From Coleophoma eucalyptorum (taxonomy: Eukaryota; Ascomycota; Leotiomycetes; Helotiales; Dermateaceae), in NCBI GenBank assembly GCA_026120035.1, contig JALRME010000006.1:186001-250000 (forward strand): DNA of 64,000 nt, in the 5' to 3' direction. Positions 1 to 11,737 of this stretch are shown here, piece by piece (position 1 is the first letter of the stretch; the number at the start of each line of letters is the position of its first letter). A model generated the notes under the pieces. It was not told where the DNA came from. It saw only the letters and a program-made list of their open reading frames with translations, and ran no database searches. A program made the position numbers and the translations under genes.

Positions 1-96
1 AACCTCCAGCTTCAAAAACGTCCCCCACCCCACCACACGAAGTACACACAAGGCCTCCCTCGCCCATTCGAATATCTCTTAATCACTCAAGCCGAG

Positions 97-918
97 ATGT
101 CATTTGACGCCCCCCTCCCACCCTACAACGCCTCCGACCCGAGCGCGCAATTCCTCAATTCCTCCTGTCTCGACCTCCTTATGATCGAGCTCGTGCCCAT
201 GGCATACCGCCTCACGTCGCCGCCCTCGACCCAGGAAGCGGGTGCAGCCGTCCAGAAGCTCGATGAAGACGAGGAACGTGATGCGGTGTTCTATCGCCTG
301 GAGATGCTGGGGTATCGTGTAGGGCAGGGTTTGGTTGAACGGTATGGCCCTCTATTTTTCTGCTAGAGGGTATTGGGGCGTGGGAGTACTATGAAGGGGA
401 GGATCCCATGCTGATGTTTGTTCTGTGATAGGTTTTCGAAGGATAGGCCGAAGTTCACGGATACGCTCGATGTGATCAAGTTCTTGTGTAAGGACTTGTG
501 GATGCTGGTATTTAGGAAACAGATTGACAACTTGAAGACGAATCATCGGGTACGTTCTGTATTATCTTTTCTCTCCATCTCATACAGTCTCACTAGAGAG
601 TACGGTAGTGCTAACTTGTATCTATCATTTCCAGGGCGTATACGTCTTGACCGATAACTCTTTCAAACCGTTCGCAAGAATGAGCACAGAAGCCGGCGGG
701 CAAGCTGTTGTCAAGGCTCAACCGGTCAGTTTTCTTGTGTTACACCTCATGCTTGGGTTACGACATGCTAACTTGGACAATTATAGTTTCTGTGGTTTCC
801 TTGTGGTATAATCAGAGGTGCACTAGCTAGTATGGGTATCAATGCTACAGTGCAGGCCGAGACCAGTGAGCTCCCAGGCGCAACGTTCCAGATCAAAAGT
901 ATCACAGTAAAGCCTTGA
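97..918 (+). CDS. TRS33: TRAPP complex subunit Trs33/TRAPPC6 (Bet3 family)
   Basis: Core subunit of the TRAPP tethering complexes, which activate Rab GTPases of the Ypt1/Ypt31 class during ER-to-Golgi and Golgi traffic. Exons 97-341, 432-549, 635-724 and 787-918 join in frame to 194 aa, normal for the family. The start is followed by a low-complexity stretch ([13 protein letters not shown]). The Bet3-type fold fills the rest, with characteristic segments [48 protein letters not shown] and, near the end, [14 protein letters not shown]. All introns are short GT..AG introns. It converges on the malate dehydrogenase gene. Only 96 bases of upstream sequence are in the window, so the promoter is largely outside. 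The family call is firm; Trs33 rather than Bet3 or Trs31 rests on remembered family motifs. Confidence 0.9.
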
Positions 919-1405
919 AGCTGGACGAGCGCTTCTCATGCTATCAAAATGTATCATTTAGCGACACGGAAGGCGTTCTGGGCGATTAATACATGGGCAG
1001 TCATACATTCATGGCATTGGGCAGGAGTAAGAACATAATGGGGATAATTGCATACGGAGGAGCATTTGAAGTTCATCCATTCGAATTCTGAAGGGCGGCT
1101 GACCCAATATTCGTGGCTAATTCTGCTGCAAATCCCATATCCAACACCCCAACCACCAGAACGTAATCTATACCATCGTCGAAAAATAAGTGGTTGACAG
1201 GAGAACGCTCTCATTGTCGTACAGTCATCACAGCCTATCTGAGCAAGCGCCAACGATCAGTCAGGGTCTGGGATCTTGCTAGGATTATATCGAAAGGTAG
1301 TTGCTGAAGCGTTCAAGAATTGTGCCAGAAGCTTCAATTCCGAGTACAAGACTTTTGTAAGGAATAATTCTAGAGCGATGGGGAGGAAATGCACGCAGGA
1401 GGGAA
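919..1405. other. Convergent intergenic region TRS33/MDH
   Basis: This stretch of 487 bases separates the stop codons of two convergent genes and should hold both 3' UTRs. A 99-codon open frame on the minus strand (954-1253) has no recognisable motif and lies where 3' UTRs are expected, so it was not called. No other feature seen. Confidence 0.6.
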
Positions 1406-2721
1406 CTACTTTTGTGGTGGTGCGCTGTTGGCGAAGGTAACACCCTTCTTGATGTGACCACCAAGAGCCTCGGTACAGGCCTTGAGAAGCGTTTGCTCCT
1501 TGTCGGTAATGTTTGTGAGTGGGTTGAGGGCCTTCTCAGCTCCGTTGGTCTGTTTGCGAACGTTAGCAAAGTTCTGAATTCAAAAGAAGAGAAATCTTAC
1601 ACCAAGCTCAATTGGAACGGAGAAGAACTCGCAGCCAGTTGCCTTGTAGATCTCCTCACCCCCTGGAACACCCTGGAGGTATACGAAGGATGGCTCGACG
1701 ATACCCTTCTCGCCGTTCATGGCCTTGAGGACCTTCTCAGCAAATCTAAATTGATCAGTGGCGATTCAAATGTACTCTGAATCACTGAACATACCGGAAA
1801 CCTGCGTATGCCATGGAAAGTGTGGCAGATCCAGCACCATCCTTAGCCTTGACGACCTCGTCACCACCGAATTGTACACGGTTAACCAATGCAGCAAGCT
1901 TCTCGTCGTCAACTGAGAAGGAAGGCTTAGCTTGACTGAACAGAGGGACAATGGTCTCTCCAGAGTGACCACCGATGACTGGGATGGTGATTGATGAGAC
2001 AGATTTGTTGCCGGAGGCTTCTGCAATGAATGTCTCGGCTCGGACAATATCAAGAGTGGTGACACCGAACAGGCGTTGAGCATTGAAGACTCCCTTGGCC
2101 TTGAGGACCTCGGCCGCAATTGGGACTGTGGAGTTGACTGGGTTGGAGATAATTAGAATGTAGGCTTTTGGTGCAACCTCAGCGGCGATCTCAATAAGTC
2201 CCTTCACAATGCCAGCGTTGATGTTGAAGAGATCGTCACGAGTCATTCCTGGCTTGCCTATTTGTGGCATTTAGTAACTATCATGCCAAATCAGGTTTCC
2301 CAGCTTTTACATACGGGGAATTCCAGCTGGAATGACAATGATATCTGCATCCTTCATGGCCTTCTTTCCTCCATCATCAGGTGGGAGGTAGCCAGTGACT
2401 TTCTGTAATTATGTCAGTATAGCAACCCTGAGATAGTCTGGGCCCTACGTACGGCAGGTGTAGAGATGTGAGAGAGATCGGCAGCAACACCAAGAGAGTT
2501 GACTACATCGTAAAGAGCCAATTCAGTGATGAGAGGGCATGTCTTGAGGAGGAGGGACAATGGCTGCAGAAGCAATTAGCTGTCGTCCAAATATAGAACT
2601 TCCAAGATCTCGTACCTGTCCGATACCTCCGGCAGCACCAGCGACAACTATAAAGATGTCAATTCCTGCTACAATAGCTCGTCTTCTTTCATGTCTGGAG
2701 ATACATACCGGCTTTGACCAT
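1406..2721 (-). CDS. NAD-dependent malate dehydrogenase, cytosolic-type
   Basis: Interconverts malate and oxaloacetate with NAD. Seven exons (2721-2709, 2647-2616, 2563-2453, 2402-2315, 2257-1795, 1745-1601, 1549-1406) join in frame to 331 aa. The protein begins [20 protein letters not shown], so the dinucleotide-binding glycine motif starts almost at residue 1 and there is no room for a mitochondrial transit peptide. Catalytic features are visible: [12 protein letters not shown] (substrate arginines), ISNPVNST, and the active-site histidine in [14 protein letters not shown]. The C-terminus is APPQK, not an SKL-type peroxisomal signal. A cytosolic location is therefore inferred. The first intron falls after only four codons plus one base. 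Sequence outside the exons contains no competing start. The family is certain; the compartment is inference. Confidence 0.96.
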
Positions 2722-3799
2722 ATTTGCGATCTGGGGCGGTTAGGTTTGTTGAGGACTGTAGCGTGAAGATCAGTACCCCGCACTGTGTTTGCCAGCTTCA
2801 GTCTAAGCTCTAAGAACCACGTACGTACTTAAAGAAGGGGATTGTTGCTGGAGGGAACAGTGGTCAGTCTTGAAGGGCCGAAAGATTTAAGAGATGGAGA
2901 TGGACAAGAGGGACGGATGGAAGGAAAAAGTCAAGAGTCTTGTATGATCACAGGACAAGCCAAGCTCGAAACTGTTGGAGGGGTTGAGCTTTCCATTTGT
3001 GACCACTCACCTTTCAAGCGAAGCTAATTGTGCGGGGCAGTCAGGCCCTGTGGGTGTGATTTGGCCGGGCAAGTGGTACGAGAAATGGCCACTTGAGTAA
3101 TAAGCAACCAGGAGAGTCTTGGATAAACCGCAAAGGTATCTTTTCAAACCGAGATGGTCTCTCTATATAGCTGCGGGTCTGAATGTCGTCAATCACAGCT
3201 ATCCGGGTCCTGTTCCGCGTGCTTGGCCGAGGCACTCTGTTGTGTCGGAGGGACTCGGACGGCTTGTGTCGTTTGGCCATCTACAGGCCTTGACAGGTAC
3301 GGTTCCTACCGATTATTCACATGCTGTCACTGCTACTTCCCTGGCAGATGACTTCAAACAAGAGAGCTTTACTGGCTGGTCTGGTCGGTCGAGTTGATGT
3401 TATTGCTTACAGTAGCTGGCTAAAGTCGAAACTCCCGAGGGGGTCCACTGTCACTTGAAAATAGACAACCAGCGCTGAGCCCTGGGAGTTCTTGGCAGCA
3501 AACCGTGGTCAGGGCTCTCTGTTAATCACTACCAAGAGATGTGTCACTACGTATCAAAGTCCTCAGGAGGATCACTATGTCTTCAAATGCTCATTTTGCA
3601 TTCAGCCGAGCTAGCCATACCCATCCGAGCCACAAGAGAAGTATAAATCCCTTCTATAGTTGACCCTCATGTGGTACATCAGATTCATAAGAACCAGTTT
3701 GTAAAGCCTCAATGTAAAACTCCATTCCAGTATGATATCGAGCTCTAGCAAAAGACCCCTACACCTTTCCGTTCGTCCCTTCAGCACACACACGCACGC
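2722..3799. other. Upstream region of MDH and 3' flank of eL28
   Basis: About 1.1 kb between two minus-strand genes. It must hold the promoter and 5' leader of malate dehydrogenase (toward 2722) and the 3' UTR of eL28 (toward 3799). Small open frames on both strands (3041-3280, 3119-3397) overlap one another and show no family motif. No repeat or regulatory site could be assigned with confidence. Confidence 0.55.
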
Positions 3800-4562
3800 T
3801 TACTCGTCCTTGGCCTCAGCAGCCTTCTTGGCTGCGTTACCACGTAGCTTTGCCTCTGGGGCCTCCTTGACTGGTCGTTGTGATCGGCGGATGGCAGAGG
3901 CACGGGCAACAGCTTCGGCGCGGAGGTCAGATCGGTATCCCTTCTTGGCGGTGCTGCCAACAATAGACTTGTATGTCCTGGATGCGAATTAGAATATGCG
4001 CACGTTTTGAGATGGCAAGAGACAAGACTCACTTGCGGGCTGCCTTGTTTCCACCGAAGGTGCTCTTGATTGAGCCGCTTCCTGGCTTCTGTGTGCTTGA
4101 GGCCTTCTTGGTGATCAAAGTAACACCACCCTTCTCGCCCTCAGCTGGGATAACTCCAACAGCCTGTGTTTTAATCAGTACGCGTTCCAGTACTTCTCAT
4201 TCTCCACTGCTAGTATCGCTCGTTGTGCGTACCTTCTCGTTGACGAATCCTGCATGCTGTCCAGTAGTTAGCATACCATATCTTCGATGCGATTGCGAAT
4301 TGGTATTTACCTTGCGGGAGTGCTTGTTGGTCAAGTTGAGAGGATCCTTGGAGAACTGGACACCTCCGAAAGTCTTGCGCTTGACCAAGAAAGAGTTCTG
4401 GTTTCCTAATGCCCCCAAAAAAATCAGTCTCTGTGTTCACAGAACCACAGCCATCACCAGAGCAATCCTCTTCCTCCAAATGGCGCAGCACAGTGGTGAA
4501 AGCAACGTACGGGCAATCTCCCAGATGAGGTCCGCAGACACTTGGCTCGAGTGGTATGGCAT
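3800..4562 (-). CDS. 60S ribosomal protein eL28
   Basis: Structural protein of the cytosolic large ribosomal subunit. Five exons (4562-4511, 4405-4311, 4256-4233, 4163-4033, 3977-3800) join in frame to 159 aa. The N-terminus reads MPYHSSQVSADLIWEIAR, followed by the family hallmark NSFLVKRKTFGGVQFSKDPL, then NKHSRKHAGFVNEK, GVTLITKK and a basic, alanine-rich tail ending KKAAEAKDE. One exon is only 24 nt. The family is known from animals, plants and filamentous fungi but is missing from S. cerevisiae, where the gene named RPL28 encodes a different protein (uL15); I therefore leave the symbol empty. It is divergent from the DUF2015 gene, with 584 bases between the two starts. Confidence 0.95.
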
Positions 4563-5146
4563 TTTGGCGTGAGGGTTGGTCGTGAAGGTGTCCTGGGAAT
4601 AATTCGTCAATAATTTTCGATATCGAACAATCGGCAGTTTGTGGATTTGGACTCGCTTGTGGTTGCGCCTAGTTTGTGCCCCGTCTTTCAGGCAGCAAAG
4701 GAGCGGACGCGTTGAGAAGACCGCTTCCGAATGCAGCCTAGTGCTGGCAAAGGATGGTTAGCCGATAAGGAATCGGGACTGATGGATGCGTCAGCAGTCG
4801 GAGCTGCGCATGAAGGCTGGATGCTGCGCAGTCGAATCAGTCGGGGAGCGCGGATGGAGACGTTTTATGCGATGTGATGGAGGCATGAACTGGACTCTCC
4901 CATCGTCATTAGTTTCATCTACCTGCAAATCTCTCCATTTACAGCAACATTCAGGCAGCCTGTGTTTGGGCGCGTTGTCCAAAGCTTAACCCTACTCCTC
5001 CTGGATTCCACTGGAAGGGTCCCCTCGAACTCTACGCTGCATTGCACGTATCCCGTCCAAGCTCGAGCAAATACTTTTCTCCCCGCCGCAGTATAGAAAG
5101 AAGCAGGGCGCCCTCCGCTCTCTTCTTCTCTCCTTTTCTAGCAGAG
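4563..5146. promoter_or_regulatory. Shared upstream region of eL28 and the DUF2015 gene
   Basis: The 584 bases between two divergent start codons must contain both promoters. A pyrimidine-rich stretch on the plus strand at about 5117-5140, just before the DUF2015 start, is typical of fungal core promoters and leaders. No TATA box or defined operator was recognised. Confidence 0.5.
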
Positions 5147-5627
5147 ATGGGTTATCTCCTCTACTCCATCTCCTTCACTCTCTTTGTCATCTCTACCGGT
5201 ACGTGCGTGCAGTGCATAACGCTCTCATAACTCCGCATTCACGAAGACCCCTAAACCCCTTTGTCCTTCGACTGACCATATATTCTTCACAGCTCTCTAC
5301 CTCACCAGGTCCTACTGGGTCCCTCGTTTGCCCGACATGAACTTCCCCGGCTCCTCATACCTCTACTCCCGACTTCCCTCCTCATTTTCGTCCGACATGG
5401 AGAATGGCTTCTCCTCATCCGCCTTCGACCTGTCTGGGAATGTCTCAGCCGGAGACAGCAGAGCAGGACTAGATGACGCCTCGAAGCGTGAGATCCAGAA
5501 GATCATGAAGAAGAGACGCGTGAACTTCGACGAGGCCCGGAGGATATATACCGAAGGCAGATTCGCAAAGAACGGCATCGCCCCAGATGGACTACCAAGA
5601 GATCCTAAGTTTGTTAGCTTTTCGTAA
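5147..5627 (+). CDS. Small DUF2015-family membrane-anchored protein
   Basis: Function unknown. Two exons (5147-5198, 5293-5627) give 128 aa. Residues 1-19 (MGYLLYSISFTLFVISTAL) form one hydrophobic segment, either a signal anchor or a signal peptide. A serine-rich middle (residues about 35-70) follows. The conserved C-terminal block carries KIMKKRRVNFDEARRIYTE, then RFAKNGIAPDGLPRDPKFVSFS. That ending (DEARxxY...F..N.I.PDG.P.DPKFVSFS) matches what I recall of the fungal DUF2015 family, for which no biochemical role is established to my knowledge. The intron sits directly after the hydrophobic segment. It converges on TUP1. Confidence 0.85.
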
Positions 5628-6874
5628 GGTGAACTGCCGACTATCACCCAGAGCACTCCATTTGCTCCCAGTTAACTCAACCCAAGTAACCTGTCTGCAA
5701 CAACCTAAGATCTTCTTCTTGTCACGGCCGTATTGATGTCCACGTTTCTCTGCACTCTGTCGTCTCTCAGTCGCTTCACCTCGTTTTACAGCACTTGCCG
5801 TTTGTTCAAGACATGGCCACTACTTTACATGTCTTCGACAGTGTAAAAGACTAGAACCAGACTCAAAATCCAAAGAGCAAACGCTCGACAACCACAAACC
5901 CTCTTTATCGCTGTGGAGTACTTAGATGTATTCTACGCTTTCTCTTGGGATAATCTTTACTATATTATCCCTTACACCTTTCAGACTCTGTCCAATCAAT
6001 CAATCAATCAATCAATCAACCAACCAACCAACCACCAAGCTGCACAGCAGAACCAAGGGCACCAATGGCATAGCCAGGCGAAGACAACTGCTGTACCTCG
6101 ATATATCTCCTTACAGTCACTAGAATTCAAACCTCAGCCACATTCTGCTAAGGGGTTTTCGATATTTTTAAGAGGGTTTTACAACTTGAAAGGTCGGTGA
6201 TGGCCGAGGATTGAATAGAGTCAAAAGCCTCTCATTATTGGATCTATACTACCGCGAAGATCATGACGGCCTGAACAGGTGCCGCCGTAACTCTTTCATT
6301 GTTCAAAGGCTATACTTCCATAACTCTTTTTACCTTAGTCCACCTAACTTACTCTACCTAAATACAAATCCTAAACCCCGCTTACTTGTACTTCACTACT
6401 GGGACAATATTTCACGGCTATTTAGAAATTAGAAATGGGAATCTTACATAGTGTTTTTCACTTCACATGATCTCGTAGTAGCAATATCATATCGTATTTT
6501 CCCCCTCCGCTACCCCTCTGGCCTATCACCATGGACGGCTTTATAAGTTTAAATTAGACAGGGGCAGGTCAAGGTGTAGAGATTCACAAGAAACAAGAAT
6601 AAAGAGAATAAAGTCCCCAAGCTACCTCCATACAAAAGTTAAACTTGAACGAGAAAAAAGACGCCAAAAATTCGCCCTGCCTTTCATCACCCAGTCGCTT
6701 CCTCTTGTTAGAAGAAGTGTCCGTGTCCGTTTCCATCTCTTGCACTTCATGTTTTTCTTCCCCTTGTTCTTATCCTCCCCTCCTATGATCATCATCTCGT
6801 CTTGTTTGAGCATCTGCAGCAACAACCGCCCTAAATCCATGGTCCTGACCTGAGAACCTATATTCCACTGCCTC
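5628..6874. other. Convergent intergenic region DUF2015/TUP1
   Basis: 1.25 kb between two stop codons, expected to hold the 3' UTRs of both genes. It contains a tetranucleotide tract (separate entry) and an AT-rich part around 6300-6600. Open frames here (5913-6200, 6211-6432) show no protein family signal. Confidence 0.55.
5993..6034. repeat. Tetranucleotide microsatellite (CAAT)n passing into (CAAC)n
   Basis: About ten tandem four-base units: CAAT/AATC repeats that switch to CAAC/ACCA repeats midway. It lies downstream of the DUF2015 stop codon. The two-step composition suggests one point change that spread by slippage. Confidence 0.9.
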
Positions 6875-8891
6875 TTAAATATTCTTATACGACCAGATCC
6901 TCGCTCGCATATCACCAGATCCCGTTGCGAAGGACCCACCGGAAGGACTTGGGGCCACTGAGATAACCGAGTTCTTGTGACCTTGCAACATGAGTTGCGT
7001 GTTACCCGTTCGAGGATCCCAGAATTGTACGCCCCTGTCCTTGGAGCCGGACAGAACCCAGTTTCCGTCTGGAGTGAGGGCAACGGAGAGAACGAAATCC
7101 TGACGTTCATGCATTAGTGATACTATCTTGAATGGGGCTGAGCCGGAGATTAATTACCTTGTGTCCTTCGAACGTTTTAATGCACCTTCCACCCTTTGGT
7201 CCTGTGTTGGGAAGTCCACCTCTTGGAGCGACCAGTTCCCACATTTTGATCGTCTTGTCCAAACTACCAGAAACAAGATCCTTGCCGTTAGGCGCAAAAG
7301 CGACCGAATAAACACTGTCCTTGTGTCCATCTGGTCCTTCGAGACGCTCAACCAAGTATCCAGTAGCAGCATCCCACACACGCACGCTCTTATCGAGAGA
7401 TCCAGCAGCAACGTATTTGGTGTCTGGAGAGATAGCTACAGTCGTGACACCATCCTCAATACTGAGAGTAAGAATGTTCTGAGATGCCTCAATGTCCCAG
7501 AGACGAACAGTGCGATCGCCGGATCCTGAGGCAATGGTACGGCCATCGCGAGCAAAGTCAAGTGAGTAGATATCTTGCTCATGACCAGCAAAGTTGCATC
7601 TGATCTTTCTTGTTTGAATATCCCAGACCTATATATGTTAGCGAGAGGAATAGCCAACCAATTGGCTCGGAGCTACTTACTCTGATGATCTTGTCCTCGG
7701 CACCAGTTGCCAAGTATCTTCCATCCGGACTGAAGCAAACACTTCGAATATAGAGGTCGCCAACCTGATCAACACTCTCGTCCTGCAAGACACAGATCTT
7801 GTTTCCGGTGACAACATCAAAAATCTGCGCTGATCGATTACATCCGGTTGCAACGTATTTCCCATCATGACTGAATCTTACACAGCATACAACACTCTCG
7901 TGCTGGAGAGTGTGTATCAAGTCAACATCTAGAACGCGTGGAACTCCCGGGTTGAAAATTGCAAACCAGTCCTGCTCGACTTTCTTCTGGTGTGCTGGCA
8001 ATCTCTCGAGATCCAGTTCGGCAAGAGCATTGCCAACATTGTTTTGCGTGTATTGGGGGGCGCCTCTATGGTCAGGAACAGGGTGTCCGACCTGAGGAGA
8101 TGCCCTTGGATCAGGGTAAGGAATTGGTTGATTCAGCTGAGGGGTGGCTGGACCGCCAGGTCCTCGATTGAGTCGCGGGCCTTTACCTGGGCCTGGAGAT
8201 GCTGTTGACTGTGGAGGTTGCGCTCCGTATCCATTCGGCGCTGGTCCTTGGGGATAGCCGCCAAATGGTGCTTGTTGGGGTGGGCCAGGTGGCCCTTGAA
8301 GTCCTGGAGGTGGTTGCGGCATCTGGTGCTGTGGAGGGCCTTGTTGCTCCTGTTGTGGCGGAGGTGGTGCAAGTCCTGGTGCTCCCTGGCCACCTTGGCC
8401 AGCCATTATCCCTCCAAAGAGATTGCTTGGGCCATGGCCGATGGATGGGGGTGCTTGAGAGGGACCAGCATGCTGGGGAGGTCCACCAATTCCAGCTGGT
8501 CGAGGAGCGCCTCCTCGAGCCTCGAGCTCACGGTGAAGACGTTGGATCTCTTCGTCATATCTGCGTAGTGTTAGTTCATTTCATATAATAGAATAAGCAT
8601 CGTAAGTACATACTTCTGTTTCAATGCCAAGTGTGTCTGCTCCATCGCATAGACCTTTTCGCGAACCATTTGCATTTCTTGTATTTGGTTGGCGACTAGA
8701 GATGAAGAATCAGTACTTGAGCTTGCACATATGACACTGGTGTTGGAAGGCGGAGACTTACTGTTATGTTCGTACTCTCCACTGGCTCGAGCCTGGCTCT
8801 CAAACTCTGCGCGGATGCCATCAAGCAGCTCATTGAGACGTGCGGAACCAGGGTTTGGACCCAGTCCGCGGTGAGGGTTGTACATTGACAT
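6875..8891 (-). CDS. rcoA: Transcriptional co-repressor Tup1/RcoA (WD40)
   Basis: Global co-repressor that acts with Ssn6/CycH, is brought to promoters by DNA-binding proteins, and affects development and carbon repression. Five exons (8891-8762, 8695-8614, 8560-7681, 7628-7158, 7099-6875) join in frame to 595 aa. The N-terminal tetramerisation helix is clear ([19 protein letters not shown], then [20 protein letters not shown]). Residues about 90-240 are rich in Gly, Pro and Gln ([15 protein letters not shown]). A conserved lead-in ([19 protein letters not shown]) is followed by seven WD40 repeats, e.g. [52 protein letters not shown] and [21 protein letters not shown]. The C-terminus is [13 protein letters not shown] at 8891 was chosen because the open frame extends upstream only through TTG. 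Orthologues are named Tup1, rco-1, rcoA or tupA. Confidence 0.96.
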
Positions 8892-9815
8892 GGTCAATAA
8901 CTGGAGTGGAGGCTCCGGATTTGTTTATCTCGATCGGTGCTTGAGCCGCAAATTCCTGCGCCGCTCAGAATAGGCAGAAGACAGCAGTCTTGACCCAGCG
9001 ATGGCGGTGCCCGATGATGGAGTCGAAGGTAGGGATTGCAATTGAGATGGTTGTTCGGCGGGTGATGGTAGACAGAGTGGAGCCCCAGTCTGAGTTGGAT
9101 GGCGAGTGATGCGCGCCCAAAGCCTGTAATTGCTATCCTCCACGACACGACACGAACCAAATTGCCGTCGCCTGACCAACCAGCCGGGAATGAGGCAGGG
9201 TGTTTTCGCGAATCGAGAAGTGTAGACTGAAGGAATTGGGTGCAGTGGCCAGAGGGGTGGTGGTGTTGATGCGACGCGAAGACTTGCAGCTGACGAGAGA
9301 GACAGAGCGAGAGAGGGAAGGAAGATGAAGGCGCAGGGAGAAGGACAAAATGGATGGAGCCACTGTCAATCACAAGCGTGGGTAAGGGTTTCTAAGGGCG
9401 CCTCGGGAAGAGTAGAATCACTTTTTTAGTCTTGGCCAGATACAGGGGCTGGAGGTGCTGTGCTGCTGCCCCGCGAGACCAGGGACCATAGTGTTGCCGG
9501 CGGCTTCTGATGCTTGTTAGGGCTGGTGCTTGCTGAGCGTGTGCATGGCAGCGGGCTTATGCTTAAGTAAGGCGTGTTCGCGGGAAATGCCCGGACAACA
9601 GCCTCGGGCCATGCTATGTGCAGTCCAGTAACTGCGAGAGACAAAGCCTACAATGCGGCACTGGATGTGGTTTGGATGAATCTTCTCTTCTTCCAAGCGT
9701 GCTGCATTGGTTTCGGCGCACGCTGCCTGTTCGGAGAGTTCTGAGAGAAAGCGTCGGAGTCCTGCCTGAGGTGCTGAGGCAACAATCCATAAGCGATCAA
9801 CCATGGGCTTAGTCC

Positions 9816-9876
9816 CCTACCTCCCTCCCTCCTTCCTCCTTCCTCCTTCCTCCTTCTCTCCCACTCTCCTCTCCTA
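9816..9876 (+). repeat. Polypyrimidine tract with TCCTCCT/TTCC repeats
   Basis: An almost pure C/T run made of CCCT, TTCCTCC and CTCTCC units. It sits in the TUP1-ERG3 intergenic region and could be a low-complexity tract or a promoter-type CT tract for an uncalled transcript on the plus strand. Confidence 0.8.
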
Positions 9877-11726
9877 GGTACCTGTCCCTGTGTCACTTCT
9901 CGCAGTCGGTCTTCTGCTCTCTTTTGGCCTATGCCGGTATCTGATGCGACAGCACCCCAGACAAACCAATCGTACCGAGCAAACAAGATGATGCGCACCA
10001 TGAATCCCTCGTCTTTTTGCCCTTTTGTCTAGGATATGATCCGTCACGTCAGTCTCCTACCATACGAGGCTGGGGGCGCTGCAGTGGTTGATGCACGCCT
10101 CGCACGTTTGCTTGCTTCTTTGAGACCAGAGCGCAACTCGCTCGGTTAAGTGCTTACTCGTTACCTGCAAAGTGCTGTGTTGTGCTGTGCTGTGCGGTAC
10201 GCTGTACGCTGTCCTGCACCTGCAGCCGCAGCTGCAGCAGCAATAACAACCACACTTTGGCGCTTTAGCCTCCTCCAAAAGCGATGAACTCGTTCCGCTG
10301 GATGTTTCATCCTGCTGGGCTTGAACTCTGTGTTTGTGGCATGTCTGTGCCCAGGATCGCTTAAAAGATCAGAAGAATTTGCCACGGTGCGTGAAACGTC
10401 CGTCAACCGTCGTTCACAGAAAGGCAATCGAGCACTCAAAGCTTCTCCTCAAGCTGCATCCAAGTTCATTTGGGCTATGTCGTTTATCACGTGATATACC
10501 CCGGATTTGAGCTGCGTACATTGGAGGTATAGTGCACACCTTGGAACGGGTAGTCGCCGCAAGAAAAAGAAAGGGGGGGAAGGAGCGAATTAACAACCGC
10601 TTGGCAATGTGAATGTGGGTGTCTGATAGAAAATCGCACAAGTGAAAAGGCCTCAAATTAGGTACAGCTCCATCAACAACAACGACCTGGCTCTCAACGA
10701 TGTCATACTGGCCACTCCTTGCACTCGCTTTTTTAGGCTCGGCAGTACGGGACAGACATCGAGCTTGATGTTTCAAAAATCTTTGGTTGCTCTTCATATT
10801 TGCCAGCCCTACGAACATGGTCCTTCTGCCTGTAGATTCCACTGCATTATTGCGTTCCTGCGTCCCTGCGTCGCTGCATCCTCACCCGGTACCAGAAGAC
10901 CATCAAGAGCGCGTCCCCACTTCTCGACATACTCCAATAGATCTGATCGCCAGTCCAATGTCTCTATGGCTGGGCGACGGTCAATCATTAGAGCCATTTC
11001 CGTGAATAATTTTAGAAACTGCGATAGCACCTATTTCTGGGCACTGTTGGCCGTACTTCGGAGAGAGCTGTTTCAATGACGCCGATATCGAGTCAAAGAC
11101 TAGGCGATGCTTGAGGCAGGACACAATTAGAGCTTGCATCATTCCCTTAGGGACCTAGCATCTCATGTGGTAGCATGGTACCGCCTTGTGAGGTAGGGCG
11201 AGGCAAGGCAAGAGGGAGAAAGGGAGAAAAGCGATGCTTTGTACTCTCAACCTTTTCATCCTTCGGAGACATGCAAGCGGTCTCCTGGTCGTGTTCCTCC
11301 GACTCGTGTACATAGGATCAACCGGCGGAAATGTCAACAGACAACAGCATTTATGCCAATTGCATATGCAGAATACGCAGATCCGACGAGATCGGGGATT
11401 GAATCGGGGATTGCATTGGGGTTATATGTCCAACCCTGGCATATTTACGTAGCCACTGTACATCTACACACTCCTACTCCTGAATTCTAGCTGTCTCGCT
11501 TGTTCATCGGTGTCTTTGCAATTGCGACTGCGGTGAGCTTTAGTGCGGCTACGGAGATCGGAGGGGCGATACGATAGAGTTTGTTCCGTTCCGGACAGTT
11601 CTGTTGAGCACGCCGGGCACGCAGGCCTGGGAGGAAATACAGTAAGTTAGTAGGTAGTTCGTTGCCCTACGGTACCGTATCTACGTATATAGCTCGTAGC
11701 TCCAATCCAACACTGTAGAATTGGAC

Positions 11727-11737
11727 CTCATCCCACC
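11727..11737 (+). promoter_or_regulatory. Candidate sterol regulatory element upstream of ERG3
   Basis: CTCATCCCACC lies about 480 bases before the ERG3 start. The SREBP-type (SrbA) motif described in Aspergillus has the core TCA-N-N-CCAC-Y, preceded by A or G; this site fits except for that first base. A match this short can arise by chance in a 3-kb region. Support comes only from its position upstream of an ergosterol gene, a class regulated by this factor in other moulds. Confidence 0.25.

Noticed and set aside
8894..9373. 159-codon minus-strand frame ending just before the TUP1 start
   Set aside because: It begins at a non-ATG codon, is low-complexity (Ser/His/Pro) and coincides with the TUP1 promoter and leader.
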